From Aquanectria penicillioides (Eukaryota; Ascomycota; Sordariomycetes; Hypocreales; Nectriaceae), in assembly GCA_003415625.1 (NCBI GenBank), contig PYIU01000005.1:253001-317000 (forward strand): a DNA stretch of 64,000 nucleotides. Direction: 5' to 3'. Below the pieces are notes generated by a model. It worked only from the letters and a program-made list of their open reading frames with translations. It did not search any database and was not told the DNA's origin. Of this stretch, positions 11,762-24,086 are shown piece by piece; position 1 is the first letter of the stretch; every line of letters starts with the position of its first letter. A program made the translations under genes and the position numbers.

Positions 11762-14505
11762 TCAAGGTCGAGCATATGCCTGCTTCGCCTGGTGACAGTG
11801 TTAGCGACTCACATCTATGCTCAAGATGCCCTTATAAACGTACCTTCATCTGTTCAATTCGGGCCTTCAGCTGACTCGTAACCTCTGCAGCTCTCCTCCA
11901 GCTTTCCACTCCATTACCAGACGACTGCGGCAAGGATGACATGGGACGCTGCGACATACCCGAGCCAACATCATCATCTCGGTGAGAGATTGCGCTCCTA
12001 TAGCCTCTAGCTGGCGAACCGCGCCCTGAAGAGGGATTGCTACCAGCATATCTCAAGTCGGGACTCAGTTTGCTTCGGGGGTTGTGGAATTCACCGTTCT
12101 CCTTCTCTTCCGACATTGTGCTGGTGATGCTCATTCGGTGGCGGCTTGCTGACGTTGAGCCATGGTCTCGGTATACATCGTCATGTGTAGGTGAAGCAAG
12201 GCCAGGACTGCCCATGCCACTGGTCGACGTAGCCAAGTTCTCGGCGAGACTGAGCGCCTTCTTAAGGCGGTCCAGCTCACGTCGAAGCCTCTCGTTCACC
12301 TGCTCAGTGGCTTCTGCGTCGCTTCTTGCGCGAACAAGTTGCGTTTCCTTAGCCTTGACGCTCAATACATCCCTCGTGTGGTCCTCGATCAAGCCAGCGT
12401 TCTGGTTCTTGAGCTCCTGGATCTCGGACATGAACTTGCTGCGCTCTTGTCTCATCTCGTCAACTTGGCGAGATAACCGGTCGTTGGCTGCCCGGAGCTC
12501 CTCAAGCTCGGCTCGTTCAACAGCTGTCAGGCCACTAGACGGGGGAGGGGAGGTGGGAGGGGCATGACCGGCGCAGCAGCAGGCTTCGCGAGGGACCGTC
12601 CAGCAAGACCACGGGATAGGCCAAGACGCGGCTGTGGCGGGGGCGCTGGCTCATCCTCTGGAGGCATAACTGGTGTTGCCGGCGCTCGACGGGGAGATGC
12701 GATGCCAGGAGCAGCAAGAGCTCGCTTCTGAGGAGCCTTCAGGCCACCAAGACCAGGTTTGCCCAGCTTTCCAGGGCCAGGTCGGGCCACCGGCTGGGGC
12801 GTCGGTGGCTCCTCGACAAAAGCCTGGGGTGCAGGAGCAGGAGCAGCCTTCTTTGCAACGGGCCGCTTGCCACCCATGATCTTCTTGGGTGGAGCGGCCT
12901 TTGGCGCAGGGACGGGCTTGGGCTTGGGCTTTTCCTTGGCCTTGACCTCGGCTGCCTCGAAGAACTCCTTGACCTTGTTCTTACGAATATCGTCAAGACC
13001 TTCAAGGTGAGGTGTCATGGCTCGCTCGCCAATGATCTTCATGACAGTACCCAATATTTCAGCACCGCCATCTCGCAGAGCAGGGCTCGACTCGGACAAA
13101 AGCTTCTTTCCAGACTCGCAGATGGTGACGATTTCCTGCTTGCCGGGAACATCTCGAGTAGTTCGCAAACATCTTATCAAGAATTTCATGGTACCTTCTT
13201 TGACCTGAGGGTTCTTGTTGACAAGATATGCGGTGATGTCCTCGAGACACTCGGTAAGATCAGTGGCGGCGAAGACAGCATCAAGAGCGGCACCAAGAGC
13301 ATCCGCAACAGTTACCTTCTTCTCTTTCAATCGATCCATGATAGGCTGCATGACAATTGTCCTGTACTTGCCGTAACCCTTGCGCAAACCCTTTGCTAGT
13401 GCCTCAATGCACTGTGCGGCTTGGGTAACAACTGCGACGTTGGCGTCCTTCATGCATTTGGCCAGCCCACGGTTGACTTCACTAAAGTCACTGTCCTTGA
13501 TTCTAGGGACATTGAGCGCTTGAAAGAGGCCATCGACCGCTTCTTTGCGGTCTTTCCACTTTGAGGATGCCAGCATTTCACTAAAGTTTGGAGGGATCTT
13601 CTTGGAAATATCTTGTGGCTCCGCAAGATCAAAAGCATCTACTTCACCTGCATCCTCCTCATACTCGTCACCCTCGCCACCATCGTCTCCTCCGGCGGGG
13701 GCAGACTCCATGGCCTCTTGCTGTGATCGAAGCAGTCGTTCCTGTTTGGGGGCCGCTTCAGTCTTAATCTTCTCGAACTGAGCCTCCAGGTCATTCTGCT
13801 GGGTCGGTTTGAGTTCACCCCAGAACATGGGCTTCATGGCTTCCCGCAGCCATCGGTACAGTTCCACCGTCAGATTTGTTGCTTCCGCACGGATGTTCTT
13901 GTCGGCAGCGCCAAAGGCCTTGGGGAGGGCCTTGAGCACGGACTTCGGATCCACGATCTTGCAACCGTAGTTGTGGAAGATTTGGGTAAGGGCATGTAGC
14001 GTCGCTGCTACATTCTTGGGTACTTTGTTGGCGAGACCTGGTAGCATATCCTCAATGACGGGGCCAGCGGAGTCAAGCTCGATGTAGAGGAGCAGGGCCT
14101 CAATGGCGTTCTGCTTGGTGGCGGCTCGGGTGGAGGAAAGACACTTCTCGACCATGGGGGTAATGGTGAGCCCTCGTGTCCGTAGAGCGCAGTCTCTTCC
14201 ACCATACTTGAGGAAGGCTGTCAGGGCAATGATGGCCTCTTGCTGGGCGGCAACGTTGGAGTCGGTGACGGCGGATTTCCACAGGTTAGGGTCGTTGATG
14301 AAGGGTCGGAAGCATGGGTCGGACTCGTCGGGGGATACGGAGAATTGTTTGGCGGCATCTTCGTAGCCTGCTTTTCTGACCTTCCAGACCTATATGCATT
14401 CAACTGTCAGATGGGTGAGACAGGGGTCCGGGACGGAGTGCGAACCTTGTGAGTGAAGCGGTCAGGCAAAGGGAGGGAGCTGAAGTCTTCTTCTTGGTCC
14501 GCCAT
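11762..14505 (-). CDS. STU2: Stu2/Alp14/XMAP215 family microtubule polymerase, with a frame break near 12560
   Basis: Exon 1 is 14505-14446 (MADQEEDFSSLPLPDRFTHK). Intron 14390-14445 has a weak GTTCGC donor. The main exon is 14389-11844. Intron 11789-11843 (GTACGT, CTAAC) leads to a last exon ending at 11762. The protein would be about 877 residues, close to yeast Stu2. It has two TOG domains (about residues 20-240 and 285-515; WKDRKEAVDGL marks the second), an acidic linker between them, and a Lys/Pro-rich basic linker (about 500-545) for lattice binding. A Pro/Ser stretch precedes a dimerising coiled coil (GLTAVERAELEELRAAN onward). Family members add tubulin to microtubule plus ends and work at kinetochores and spindle poles. 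The Pro-rich stretch breaks frame: the upstream frame stops at 12527, while the coiled coil is one base out. Adding one C in the run complementary to 12559-12562 restores a continuous frame. The gene is essential in yeasts, so a sequencing error is likelier than decay. Confidence 0.88.
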
Positions 14506-16339
14506 GATTGCGGTGTTAGTGCCGAAGCGGTCGTGACTCGCAGTCGAGGTTGGGGTTTGTTCGTCGGGCAGAGAGGACTTGTTGGATGATTTGACGAGTT
14601 GGGCTATGCGGTTGGTCAGCTTCTGGAATAGTCGAGGCCGTCTTCGGGTATCCATGGTGCTCGTGCGAGGGAAGAGAGGCGGGACGAAGGCGAGACAGCG
14701 CACAAGGCCCGGAGAGGGCATCGCAATACATACCAAAGATGAAAATGCGCCGGCGAGGTTATGGGTATCTGGGTATCAGGGACAAAGAAAGCCGGGCGGT
14801 CGCGTGAAGAGGTGACAGCAGGAAACAAAGAAAGTGCGTCGTTCCTTCTGCAAAACAAACAAGCGCAAGGCGCACAGTCAGCAATGCGATGCAAGGCAAG
14901 CAAGATGGAGCCAGGCCTAGGACGACAACAGAACGTTCAAATCAGATCGGCGTGCTGCCACCGGGAATCCTTGTTGTCGGGACAAGGGACGGCGAGTAGG
15001 TTCGTTGGTGCGTGTGTGGTGGAGGGGAAGTCAACAAGCGGCGTCACCTGATGCGCAGGGGGAGGGGCCGCTCAGTTGGTCTCGGTGGGTGGAGGCAAGG
15101 TACAAGGCAGTGCGCCGGAGGTTTGCGGTGCTGGGAGGTACCTACAGGATATTGGAGAGATGTGAGCGAGACGAGCGACGTAGGGTAGGTCGTTGCGTCA
15201 GGACGAGAAACGGTTGTAGTTGTGAGAATAGAACAGCCACAGGGGCGCTGAGATTGGTATAATAAAAGCTAAAAAGAAAACAATGGGTGACAGCCTTCCG
15301 TAAAGTGTTGCCGCCTGAAATGTCATTCGCGGGCGGCTCGTGGGTGTGTTGTTCTGCACCTCCTTCACATGATTGTTGACGCCCAATCCGCGCTCAGGTG
15401 TCATTTCATTGCCCCAGAAACAGGGTGCAAGCCACCCGCCCTCACCACCATATTCCCTGCATCAACATGACGGCTTGGACTTGGTGTGTGGATGGACACG
15501 TCCAACACATCAGACTCAAGGCCTGACTGGGCAGCACGGCACACAGATCCAAGGCGGGCAATTTTACGCAGTTGGCCGCAGAGTATCGGCGCCCCCAGGA
15601 CCCGGGTTTCTCTCTCCGACCTTGGACGAAGGGGACGACGGACGCCCCGACTGTTTGATGGTGCTGCCAAAACTCTCCTCTCCCATGGCTTTGGGCGTTC
15701 GGGAACGACAGGCACAATTTTTTCTGCCCGCTCCGGATGACGTCGAGCGTCGATTTGAGGCAAGGATGTCAGGATGCCGGCGGGGCATGCTGCAGGTATT
15801 AGCTTCGCTGTTACCGTCCGTGATCCCTTCAGAGAGATGGTGTTTCATCCATGCTTTGACGTGGCCGCAGAACTGGACGGACAAGGGACTTGGTACATAC
15901 AGCATGTGCAGCAGTCAGTGAATCCATCGGTTCAGTAGGGCGCTACGTGCGGCAGATGCCAAAGCCCAGTTTATGCTGTGGGAAGTGGGCTACTGCTTTT
16001 GCTGGCCATATGGATTAGATCGAGGCCTGGCTCTCGGGAAGTCAAATGCTACGTAGGCACGAGAGCAACATGGAAACCACATGCATGAGATATGACAACT
16101 CACGAGATCAGCCCAAGCAGGAGCCTGGCAAACTAGTTGAAACCAGCCGTTCCGCAAGCGGCCGTTGGTACCATCACGTGGAGATAAGATAAAGACATCT
16201 CAAAATCCAAAACACCGTTATGCCTGCGTGACTGCCTACAATCGCCCGCGTCATTGCGCCTGAACCATGACACGAGTGCGCTTCAGCACCGGGAACGTGG
16301 AATCCCAATGAACCGACCCTTTTAAGCTGTTAGAACAAC
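14506..16339. promoter_or_regulatory. Divergent spacer between Stu2 and Ntr1 genes
   Basis: This 1.8-kb spacer lies between two genes reading outward, so it should hold both promoters and leaders. An open frame of 182 codons at 15373-15921 overlaps antisense frames at 15401-15763 and 15564-15905. It has no recognisable domain, so I do not call it. No repeats stand out. Confidence 0.5.
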
Positions 16340-18732
16340 ATGGCCGGCTCATCAATGCCTTCCTTCGACCCCTCGCACCTTACCAAGGCCGCCGCGGCCG
16401 AGTACTCCTCATCCGCGTCCGACTCCGAGGACGACTATCTCGCTCCTGGAATCGATCCCGACAACGACTTTGGCGACGTCAACCCGCGCAAGCGTCGTCG
16501 CTTAGGAGGAAATAGCAAGGAAAAGGCTGCGCTAGGAATCTTCGGGTCCGACAGCGAGGATGACAGGCCGTCAAGGAAGTGGAAGAGGAAGACGCTAAGA
16601 ACCAAGGGCATGAGCTTTGTCGCAAAAGGGGCAGGGGACGGGGAAGTTAGCAACGATGGGGGGAAAGACGACGAAGACAATGATTCCGAAGATGCAAGGC
16701 CGGTCCTTGGTGGCAATACCCTTGACCAGGATGAGGAGGACGACGAAGGAGATGAGGACGAAGGTGGCGTTGGGCTCGGGTTTGGCAGCGCCGCCCGCAT
16801 GATGGGACCCTTTGGCGATGCAACCAAAGTCAACGATGAGGCTAGCAGAGATTCGTCCGCTTACCCGACGTTCCGATCCAAGTTCAACGGGAAGAATCCT
16901 TTGGGCATGGGCTTCGTCCCCTCCTCCTCCCGCCAGCCCGTCTTGAAAGAGCCCGCGGACAATGGCAGCCCGACACCACGGAACAAGCCCCAGCCGAGCG
17001 CCTTTGGTGGAAAAGAAAGATCAATCCAAAGTCCTTTGGTGCCCGAATGATGGCCAAGATGGGCTATCAAGAAGGCCAAGGTCTAGGAAAGGAGGGCCAA
17101 GGTCGAAACATCATCATTGAAGCAAACTTGCGACCGCAGGGTGTTGGATTGGGTGCCGTCAAAGAGAAAACGGAACATGAAAGACAGGAAGAGAAACGAC
17201 AAGCTAAGATGCGCGGCGAGACTGTGGAGGATTCCGACGACGAAGAGAGGAAGAGGAAGCGAAAGAAGGCCAAAGCCAAGACGCTTGGAAGCGCCTTTGA
17301 CAGCGCCGCTAGCACCCCGCGACGTCAAAAGACCAAATATCTGACTGCAGAGGAGCTGAAAGCTGCGGCTCCTGGTCTCCATATTCCTGACGCCTTCGCG
17401 CCCATCCTAGATATGACCGGTCCCGGCGGCAAGATGTTGACATCTACTAGCGGCATCATGACCCCGACTACGGGAACAGCCACTCCCGAACCGACCGAAG
17501 TGATAGAGGCCAGGAAGCTAGTTAAACGGGCCCAAGCAGATCTCATCGCATTTTCAGAAGAGTGGAAGAGCTTGGAAGAAAGGAAGACTTGGATCAATTT
17601 GGAGTTGAAGGAGAAGGAACAAGAAATGGAAATTTTGCAATCAGACTTTGAGAGATTACAAACATTCTCCAACTTGGTCACCGGGGAACTGGCAACCTCT
17701 GATTGGGATCAGCTAATCAGCTGTCTCCGGCAAGCACTGGGGCTCGGCATAGCCCAAGGCGAAGTGACTGACATGGCGGTTGCGGCTGTTCACCCATTTC
17801 TTCGTGATGGAGAATGGAACCTTCTTTCGGAACCGACTAAGTTCGCCTCTGACCTTAGTGGCATTTCCCGTCTATTCATGCCAACTGACGGGCGAACAAA
17901 AGCTCTTGGCAAGTGGCACTCGTCCGAGGTTCAGTCTGACGACGTTTACCGAAGTCATCACAAATCAACAACTGCCTACGAGAGCATGATGTACAAGAAC
18001 TGGCTGCCTAAAGCGCTGGCGGCTGTTCGATCATGGGACGTCCTTGAGCCCGCTCCCATGCTCAACGTCCTAGAGGCCTGGGATGATTTACTTCCAACCT
18101 TTGTCCGGGCCCACTTTATTGACAACATCTCGCGCAAGCTAGAGACGGCAGTGTCGGAATGGAATCCCAAAAAGAGGCGTCAGAGTCACCATCTCCCCCA
18201 CATTTGGTTGTTCCCTTGGCTTCAGCATCTTCCTCCATACCATTTGGATCCCAAGGGGACGGGTCTAGTTGCTGATGTTCGAAGAAAGTTTAGACAGCTT
18301 ATTGACTCGTGGGAGTTTGAGCGGGGCTTGTTCCCAGGGCTCACACAATGGGAGACCGTGCTCGGAGACCAGTGGCGATCACTTGTCATGTCCCACGTCC
18401 TGCCGTCAATGGGCAAATACATGCGCACCAACTTTCGCGTTGATCCCGCTGACCAGGAGCCCTACCTGCCGGTCTTGACGGGCGTGCTCAAGTGGACGCC
18501 GATGCTGGGTAGAAGGAAGATCGCCGAGGTGCTGGTGCAGCACATGTTCCCTATGTGGCAGGAAAAGTTATCAGAGTGGCTGGCACTTGATGATGCAGAC
18601 CTGAGCGAAGTGGCTGAATGGTACGGTTGGTGGAGAGGCGTCATACCCCTGGAGGTTTCTGAGGTGGGAGGCGTGAGGGGCGAATTTGACAAGGGCCTCC
18701 GTGTGATGGCCAATGCAGTTGCCGGAGCCTGA
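16340..18732 (+). CDS. G-patch splicing factor, Ntr1/Spp382/TFIP11 family, with a frame break at about 17011-17019
   Basis: The protein is about 797 residues once one frame break is bridged. The N-terminus is the acidic TIP_N region (SDSEDDYLAPGIDPDND; KRKTLRTKGMSFV, about residues 1-100). A G-patch follows at about 232-277 (ARMMAKMGYQEGQGLGKEGQ), then a basic segment and a coiled helix (EERKTWINLELKEKEQEME). The long alpha-helical GCFC-type C-terminal half spans about 400-790. In yeast Ntr1 recruits and activates the helicase Prp43 through its G-patch to release the intron lariat and disassemble the spliceosome, so a nuclear role is expected. The first 711 bases are in one frame and stop at 17050. 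The G-patch is in the -1 frame. Adding one A to the AAA at 17016-17018 joins them through the family-typical KINPKSFGARMM. No intron fits there. An essential single-copy gene argues for a base-calling error. Confidence 0.9.
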
Positions 18733-20417
18733 TTCTGTGGCTCGTGGGACAATGTTTTCTAAAGAAACGGGACGAAGAACCATGAATTCGGGTACGCGAG
18801 TAAGTTGATCCCGAGTTCCCAGGAAGGGGGAGAAACGGCCAGCTGTGATTATCCGTTTCGGCGTCATCGAAGACACGTCAACGGTACACACTGTTCAATA
18901 TCACGGCTGAATACATGAAATGCAATATAATAGAATCTTAAAAAACATTGCTGGACAACACCTAATGTCTCAGCAATATTGAGATTGACTCTGTTCAGCT
19001 CCGATCTGCACTTTTCCCTTCCTTAGTCTTTATTCCATATTCCACAGGCACTGACCGAGCGAATGAATAGAACCTCAAACCCGTTGTGCCAAGTTGCCCG
19101 ATTCATGACGGGCATTGGTGCGGTCGCACACAAGTCAAAGCAGAACAATACCGGGGGAGCTGAGCCGTGAGAGCGATGCCATCTTCCTGGCTAATTGTGG
19201 ATTGTCAATCAATACTTTTCTAGGCCGACGTCACCGATCGAAGACGACACCACCAGGTGACAATTATTTGCTGGCTCCTTCCGTTGGTAGTGGAAAAATG
19301 TGACTGTGAATGATGGGGGGAAAGGCGTCTATGTGTACGTACGCGGCCTGGCCAAGGAGTCCACATTCCTTGCAAGAGAGGAAACCGGTTGAAGATGGGG
19401 ATAGGAATCCGGGACTACTCTGGCGAGTGCCTGCTTCCCGGCAGCGTGGCAAGCTTAAGGAAAAGCGTGAGAACCGTGAAGCAGCGTGAGAGACGGGCCC
19501 GGCGAGGCCTCTCAGTCTCAGACATACGAGTTGCAAGCTGTTCCAATTACTCGGGTAGGTGGAACAGCGCTACGTGAGAACTTGTGCGGGCGCGGGTGGC
19601 ATCTGTGGCATCCAACTTCAAACCTGCGGCGTTGTCGTTTCTGCCAAGGGCCCCTGAAAGTGGCGCTACACAGAGACCCCCGAAACATGCAGCTGATCTT
19701 TCTTGAGGGCGGCGGCCCGTGGCATGCGGCCAATGGGATGCCTTTCGTCTCATGTGTCGTTGGCGCAAAGGTTGTTGATGTCGCTTATGCCCGATCTGGA
19801 AAGGCAAATGCTTGGGAGGTTCGACAGCATCAGCGTGGGTCCCAGATCAAGCGTCTTCCAGAGAGGTGGGCGACGTGTATCATAAGGTTTCATAGCCACT
19901 CGAAAGGGGCGCTATCGCGATTCATTCCTGGGATACTGCCGCTTGAGGTTGGGGTGCACAGATCTGGCGCCCGAGATTTGATAGTGTCGCCTCGTCCGCT
20001 TGGCAGTGGACACGGAGCCGAATAAGAAACCTTGGGATTCTGAGGTCGGCCAAACCGAGTAGACAGCTTAGGAAGTGACGTGGTTTCATCCAGTGCAATA
20101 TGTTTTGATTCTCGATCTACATAACGAGCTGAAATCTCTCGTCAAGCCCCGTTTGTTTCATCATCAACTTCTTCTTCTCCTTCTTCTTTCATCTTCACTT
20201 CTTCTTCAACTCTCGGTCTTGAGCTCCTCCTTTCGCTCAGACCGATTCCTTGCCTCTAATGAAACCCACAACAGCCCTCTACCGGTGACAAGTTCTTCGC
20301 TTCCAGTCCTTCCTTACGGATGCAATCCTAAAACGATAACTGCCACACTTTTCAATAACTTCTACTTCTTAACCTTGTTTTTAAAAAAACAACAAAAAAA
20401 CATCTATATCTCTTAAG
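18733..20417. promoter_or_regulatory. Spacer upstream of the subtilisin gene
   Basis: This 1.7-kb spacer lies between two genes of the same orientation. The last 250 bp are pyrimidine-rich on the + strand (CTTCTTCTC-type runs at about 20160-20225), followed by A-rich sequence just before the start, which is typical of leaders of strongly expressed fungal secreted-enzyme genes. An open frame of 179 codons at 19486-20025 lacks any recognisable domain and is not called. Confidence 0.5.
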
Positions 20418-21787
20418 ATGTTTTTTTCTCTCCTCTTGCTCTTGGCCACTGCCATCCCCGCTGCTCTGACAGCTCCTCTCTCGGACCGTGCCGACAGCGA
20501 TATTGTCAAGGACAAGTACATCATCACCTTAAAGTCCGACATTCCTGAGTCCAAGGTCACTTCCCATCTTGCCTTTGTCAAGATGGTCCATAAGCGCAGC
20601 CTGGAGCTCGAGGGCCGTGGCACCACTGGCATTGACAAGGTGTGGGCCAACACCCCTTTCAAGGCCTACACCGGTTCTTTCGACACCAAGACTATTGCCC
20701 AGATTAGCAAGACCTCCGATGTAAGTAACGACCCGTTCAGTGAAGCCCATTGGGGACTATCCCACGTAGCTGGACATTCCTATGCTGCAACGAACTCGCA
20801 AGACTAACCTTCTCCATCAATCAGGTCGCCGCTGTTGAGCCGGTTCGCACCATGGCCCTCTTCAAGACCGTCTACCAGACACGCGCCCCTTGGGGTCTCG
20901 GTGCCATCTCCCACAAGACCACCGGTAACACCACCTACGCCTACGATGACACTGCCGGTAACAATATGTTCGCCTACGTCGTCGACACGGGTGTCCTCAC
21001 CACCCACTCCGACTTCGAGGGCCGCGCTTCTTGGGGCTACAACGCTGTCAAGAACACCCAGAACACCGACAAGAACGGCCACGGAACTCACTGCGCTGGA
21101 ACCATTGCTGGCAAGACCTATGGTGTCGCTAAGAAGGCCAAGATCATTGCCGTGAAGGTGCTCGATGGCAGTAGCGTAAGTTTTCGCTCCTGACGTCCTA
21201 AATGCGGCCCGGTCATGTAAAGCTAACAGTTCTCGAAATAGTCCACCACCGATATCGTCATCGACGGCTACCAGTGGGCTGTTAGCAACATTATCAAGAG
21301 CGGCCGCGCTGCCAACGCCGTCATCTCTCTGTCTCTCGGTGGCAGCAAGTCCGTCGCCTTCAACAGCGCCATTAACGTCGCCTACAAGCAGGGTATCCTC
21401 ACTGTCGCTGCCGCCGGCAACAACAACAAGGACGCCAGCCTCTTGTCTCCCGGCTCTGCCGCCAACGCCATCACTGTCGCTGCTATCGACGAGACCAACA
21501 CCCGGGCCTCCTTCTCCAACTTCGGAACCATCGTCGACGTCTTCGCCCCCGGTGTTGCCATTGCCAGCCTGGGAATCCGCAGCAACACTGCCACTGCCAC
21601 CATGAGCGGTACTAGCATGGCCTGCCCTCACGTTGCCGGTCTCGCCCTCTACCTGAAGTCCAAGAACAGAAACCTCGCCTCTCCTCTCTCCTGCACCAAC
21701 CAGATCAAGTCCCTGGCTCTGCGGAACAAGGTCAAAGCCCCCGGAGCCGGCTCTCCCAACGTTCTCGTCTACAATGGCGCTGCCTAA
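20418..21787 (+). CDS. Secreted subtilisin-like serine protease, proteinase K type (S8)
   Basis: Three exons (20418-20720, 20825-21175, 21242-21787), joined by phase-0 introns with GTAAGT donors, give 399 residues. A signal peptide (MFFSLLLLLATAIPAALTA) is followed by an inhibitor-I9 propeptide (KYIITLKSDIPESKV onward, to about residue 108). The mature proteinase K-like catalytic domain carries the triad Asp155 (VVDTGV), His187 (HGTHCAGT) and Ser343 (GTSMACPHVAG), with the oxyanion Asn278 in AAGNN. The length matches Pr1/Alp1-type enzymes that degrade cuticle, casein or keratin outside the cell. All catalytic residues are present and there is no C-terminal extension, so this is an active secreted enzyme in prospect. 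Whether it acts in pathogenesis or plain nutrition cannot be told from the sequence. A 391-codon antisense frame over the same interval is a GC-bias shadow. Confidence 0.96.
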
Positions 21788-24039
21788 GCCGAGCAACAGA
21801 CTTGAACTTCCCTTTTTGGGAGCGACAATATCTTTAATATCTTGTTGTAAAAGCAAGGAACGATGAAAAACTATACAAATTCCGGATAGAATGGGTTTGA
21901 CTTTCAAGCGGCTTGGGCTTAATACTGAGGACATCATACATACATGCAGAAATCCGCACACATTCACACACTTACACAACTACACTCATACTCCTCTAAT
22001 CTTCTGCAACCTTCTTCACACCCCTTACTTTACAGAAACCTCCAAGTGTATTCTACCTACCTCCTACTTTTATTGCTCACTTGGGTTTGCTGGCGAACGC
22101 AAGAAATTTCGGGCTTTCAAATCTGTCATCATAGCAGGCAGACTGCACCAGATGCAGCTATTCCAAATAGACTTTTACTCTTTTAAGTTTATTTAAATTA
22201 AAACAATTTTACAGCCAAAACTTGCATTATCCAGAGGTTGATCAATAAAATCGTTAATTACTTGGATAACTTGTGTGGTGTAGGGTAAGTCAAGGTGTTC
22301 TGAATGGGGAGCAGGTTGGTAGTTAGCGCCGCGTTTGATGTTGACTCAAACCCACTGCTAGAAAGCTGGCAAAAGGTGGCGGCTTGCTACAAATGTGACG
22401 CTTCCCGGAAGCGTTCGTTCGCATCATCCGCGGCAATAGCATGTGTCCTAAACAATATCGGACAAGGGGCACTAGGGGCTTGGGGCTTGGGGGCCATGAC
22501 ACGCGCACGAGAAACCACGCACATGCAGACTGCGTGGGAGACACGTGGGCGCACGACGTAGACAGGAGAAGAAAAGGGACGTCCCAGGATTGCGGATTGG
22601 GATTGCGTAGGAGCCCGGAAGGAAGGGAACCCCCGGGAAGCAAGCGACCGACTTGGGGGGCTCGGTCTAGACTCGATTGGAAGGGTTGATTATGGGAAGC
22701 ACGGCCGGAATAAGAGATGGATGGATCATGGTGGTTCGCAGGAGAGGACCCTGGGGACGGGGGCTTGTGGGCGGGGTGCCCTAGATCGGGCTTACACGGC
22801 GGATAGATCCTTGAGGGGCCTACTCTGTAGCGCATTTCCGTGGGATTTTTTGGGGGTAATTTTTTTTTTGGAAGAAAATGAGGCCGAGATGGGCCATGAA
22901 GATGAGGGTTGGACAACATCCCCAAGGCCGTTTCGGGCGCAACAATGGAAGCAGAAAAAGATTCTTCAGCGGAATGCTGAAGGTTTGCCATTTGCGGAGA
23001 GAGGCTGAGTGTGGCGTTGGCTTCGTGAGGGGACGGGGTGCCGTGTGTTTCAAATTGTGAGGTGAGGTGAATAGAACTTGGGAAATGAGGCATGGCTATG
23101 GTTGATCAGGCGGTGTTGGCTGCAGGTTTTTGATCTTGTTGGCTGCAATAGAAGAGGCCCATGAAGCCACTCTCGAGGTGCCTCTTTTGAGGTTGCCCTT
23201 CCCCCCCCCCTGCTGCTGCTCGGGAGTTGGCGGCAGCGATAATCGTCTGCTATTAGCAGGCCACAACTCCACCTGTACGGATATGTATGTAAGTATTGTT
23301 GAGCTGTCAGGTTTGACGCCCAAGTGGGTTCTAGCTACAGGCGGGTTTGGGGTTGGGCAGGGGTGAAGAAGTCGCTCGCTCAGTCAGTCAATCGGCAACT
23401 GATTCATGCCATGGACTGGACTCGACTTGGCACGACAACGATATCTGGGTACGAATATAGCAATCAGTCATTTTGAGGCGCGCCGGCATGCATGTGATAA
23501 TCGATATCGCTGTAGCGTCTTGCGCCGAGAGAAGAAGAAAAAAAAAACCCCAAAACCCCCCAAAGCAAAAAACAAGATTGATAATCTGATGCACCGCCGT
23601 TGTCCTTTGCCCCATTCACTGCCACCACATGACCGGTTCTGGTGCAACTGCAGCTGTAACCATATTCTCTGTATCTAGAGTTATCTCGATAACCCTCGCG
23701 GCTCCCGGGTCGGGCTGTTAGACGACGTGCTGAAGCGCCCGTGGCCGTCGACACCGGGTAGGCGGCGCTTGGAGGGCCTTGGGATTGGCGAGAGTCGGCG
23801 TCGCGGGCACCACGGCGGGTTCGCCACCAATCCGGCTGTGGGCTTGCACATCCACACATTCCTCAACATTTCCCGTTGCAGTGCGTTGCTGCTTTTCTTG
23901 CATGGAGCCCCTCCCCGTGATCCAAATCCATCCAACCTAGCCGAGCCCAAGCCCGGCTTGCCTCACCCCTCCTTGCTCATTCATTTAGTCACCCAAAATT
24001 TTTTTTTTTGGGCTGCACCGCTACTTGTAGAGAGAGGTA

Positions 24040-24086
24040 AAGAGAGAGAGAGAGAGAGAGATAGAGAAAAAGAAAGAGAGAGAGAG
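24040..24086. repeat. (AG)n purine microsatellite
   Basis: An interrupted AG dinucleotide tract lies in the spacer upstream of the SAPS gene. It is a simple repeat. Confidence 0.9.

Noticed and set aside
19486..20025. 179-codon frame upstream of the subtilisin gene
   Set aside because: No domain, no splice context, and antisense frames of similar openness.
20804..21979. 391-codon open frame antisense to the subtilisin gene
   Set aside because: It mirrors a GC3-rich gene across its introns, with Gly/Val/Asp-rich low-complexity translation and no domain.
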